Shown one piece after another: positions 5,667 to 6,093 of a stretch of DNA of 6,093 nucleotides. The translations under genes were made by a program, and so were the position numbers. The notes under the pieces are model-generated. The model saw only the letters and a list, made by a program, of their open reading frames with translations. It ran no database searches and had not been told where the DNA came from. The stretch is from Chloroflexota bacterium. GTDB taxonomy: Bacteria; Chloroflexota; FW602-bin22; JAMCYS01. Position 1 is the stretch's first letter, and every line of letters starts with the position of its first letter. The stretch spans positions 1 through 6,093 of the forward strand of contig JAJZQK010000232.1 in the NCBI GenBank assembly GCA_021847625.1. Direction: 5' to 3'.

Positions 5667-6093
5667 TCAGTCTTCCTCAGCGTCGTTCGCTATGTTGCGA
5701 TACCGTCGATAGTCGAGATACGCCTGTAGTATCAGGGCCGCGGCGGCGGCGTCGATTCTCTCCCGCCTCTCGCGCGCAGGAACGCCCGCCTCTTCCAAGG
5801 CCCTGTTTGCCGCCACCGTGGATAGGCGCTCATCCCAGAATTCCACCGGCACGGAAAGCCGCTGGCGCAGCGGGTCGGCGAAGCGCTGTACTCGCTCCGC
5901 CTGCGGACCAAGCGTCCCGTCGAGGCTGCGGGGAAGGCCGACGACCACTACCTCTACCTCTTCTTCCTCCACCACGGCGGCGATGTCGCGGGTGTCGTCG
6001 GCGCCGGCGGCGGTGGCGTAGGCGTGGGCCAGCGCGTCCACCAGCTCCGTGGGAACACCCGCCGTCTGCGCGTCCGCCGCGATCAGCGCCAGG
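5667..6093 (-). CDS. ruvX: RuvX/YqgF family pre-16S rRNA nuclease / putative Holliday junction resolvase, N-terminus outside window
   Basis: The frame runs from the window edge (first full codon 6092-6090) to TGA at 5669-5667, showing about 141 residues. A GTG at 6041 is in frame, but codons upstream continue the family sequence (LALIAADAQTAGVPTELV), so the true start, with the DxG catalytic motif, lies beyond the edge. Recognisable motifs, counted from that GTG, are VVVVGLPRSLDG (31-42), GPQAERVQRFA (45-55), FWDERLST (68-75) and IDAAAAALILQAYLD (96-110). These are the RNase H-fold blocks of YqgF, including the acidic residues of DER and ID. YqgF matures the 5' end of 16S rRNA in E. coli and has also been proposed as a Holliday junction resolvase. 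The acidic EEEEVEVVVV run (25-34) is slightly unusual but lies in the variable region before the core strand. It is first in a unit with mltG. Confidence 0.93.
   Translation of the reverse strand, partial: LALIAADAQTAGVPTELVDALAHAYATAAGADDTRDIAAVVEEEEVEVVVVGLPRSLDGTLGPQAERVQRFADPLRQRLSVPVEFWDERLSTVAANRALEEAGVPARERRERIDAAAAALILQAYLDYRRYRNIANDAEED

Noticed and set aside
5941..5985. Repetitive-looking CTC/TTC-rich stretch as a tandem repeat
   Set aside because: It simply encodes the EEEEVEVVVV run of RuvX and has no regular repeat unit.
1..6093. CRISPR array, tRNA, rRNA, transposase, integrase, toxin-antitoxin or defence genes
   Set aside because: I looked on both strands and saw no regularly spaced repeats, no tRNA-like cloverleaf and no protein with such motifs.

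Overview
The window is a GC-rich bacterial chromosome segment holding seven protein-coding genes, two of them cut by the window edges. I see no tRNA, rRNA, CRISPR array, insertion sequence or phage gene. The taxon cannot be fixed from the sequence. The family-9 glycosyltransferase, the miaA-hflX pair without hfq between them, the ruvX-mltG pair and GTG starts would fit a high-GC lineage such as Chloroflexota, but this is only an impression.

Left block (1-2949, + strand): the C-terminal end of a family-9 glycosyltransferase (heptosyltransferase-like), a 116-bp spacer, then miaA (tRNA A37 dimethylallyltransferase) and hflX (ribosome-associated GTPase). The miaA-hflX junction is unusual. The hflX frame is open back to a GTG just after miaA, but that stretch has no ribosome binding site and is rich in inverted repeats. 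The only good Shine-Dalgarno sequence lies 7 nt before an in-frame ATC, not before ATG, GTG or TTG. I read this stretch as a probable structured 5' leader.

Middle block (2950-4513): an alpha/beta hydrolase on + and a short-chain dehydrogenase on -, converging with an 11-bp overlap of their 3' ends. The hydrolase has the clearest promoter in the window (TTGACA, 17 bp, TATCAT). A perfect 10-bp inverted repeat has one arm in that promoter and the other over the gene's ribosome binding site.

Right block (4566-6093, - strand): ruvX/yqgF (pre-16S rRNA processing nuclease or Holliday junction resolvase-like protein, N-terminus off the window), then mltG (endolytic murein transglycosylase) 6 bp downstream, then the dehydrogenase 52 bp further on. 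ruvX and mltG look like one operon; the dehydrogenase may be its last gene.

Most of the window is housekeeping: tRNA modification, ribosome rescue, rRNA processing and peptidoglycan synthesis. Two metabolic enzymes of unknown substrate sit between the two blocks. No new multi-gene system is evident. The points that deserve attention are regulatory: the hflX leader and start codon, and the inverted repeat at the hydrolase promoter and RBS.
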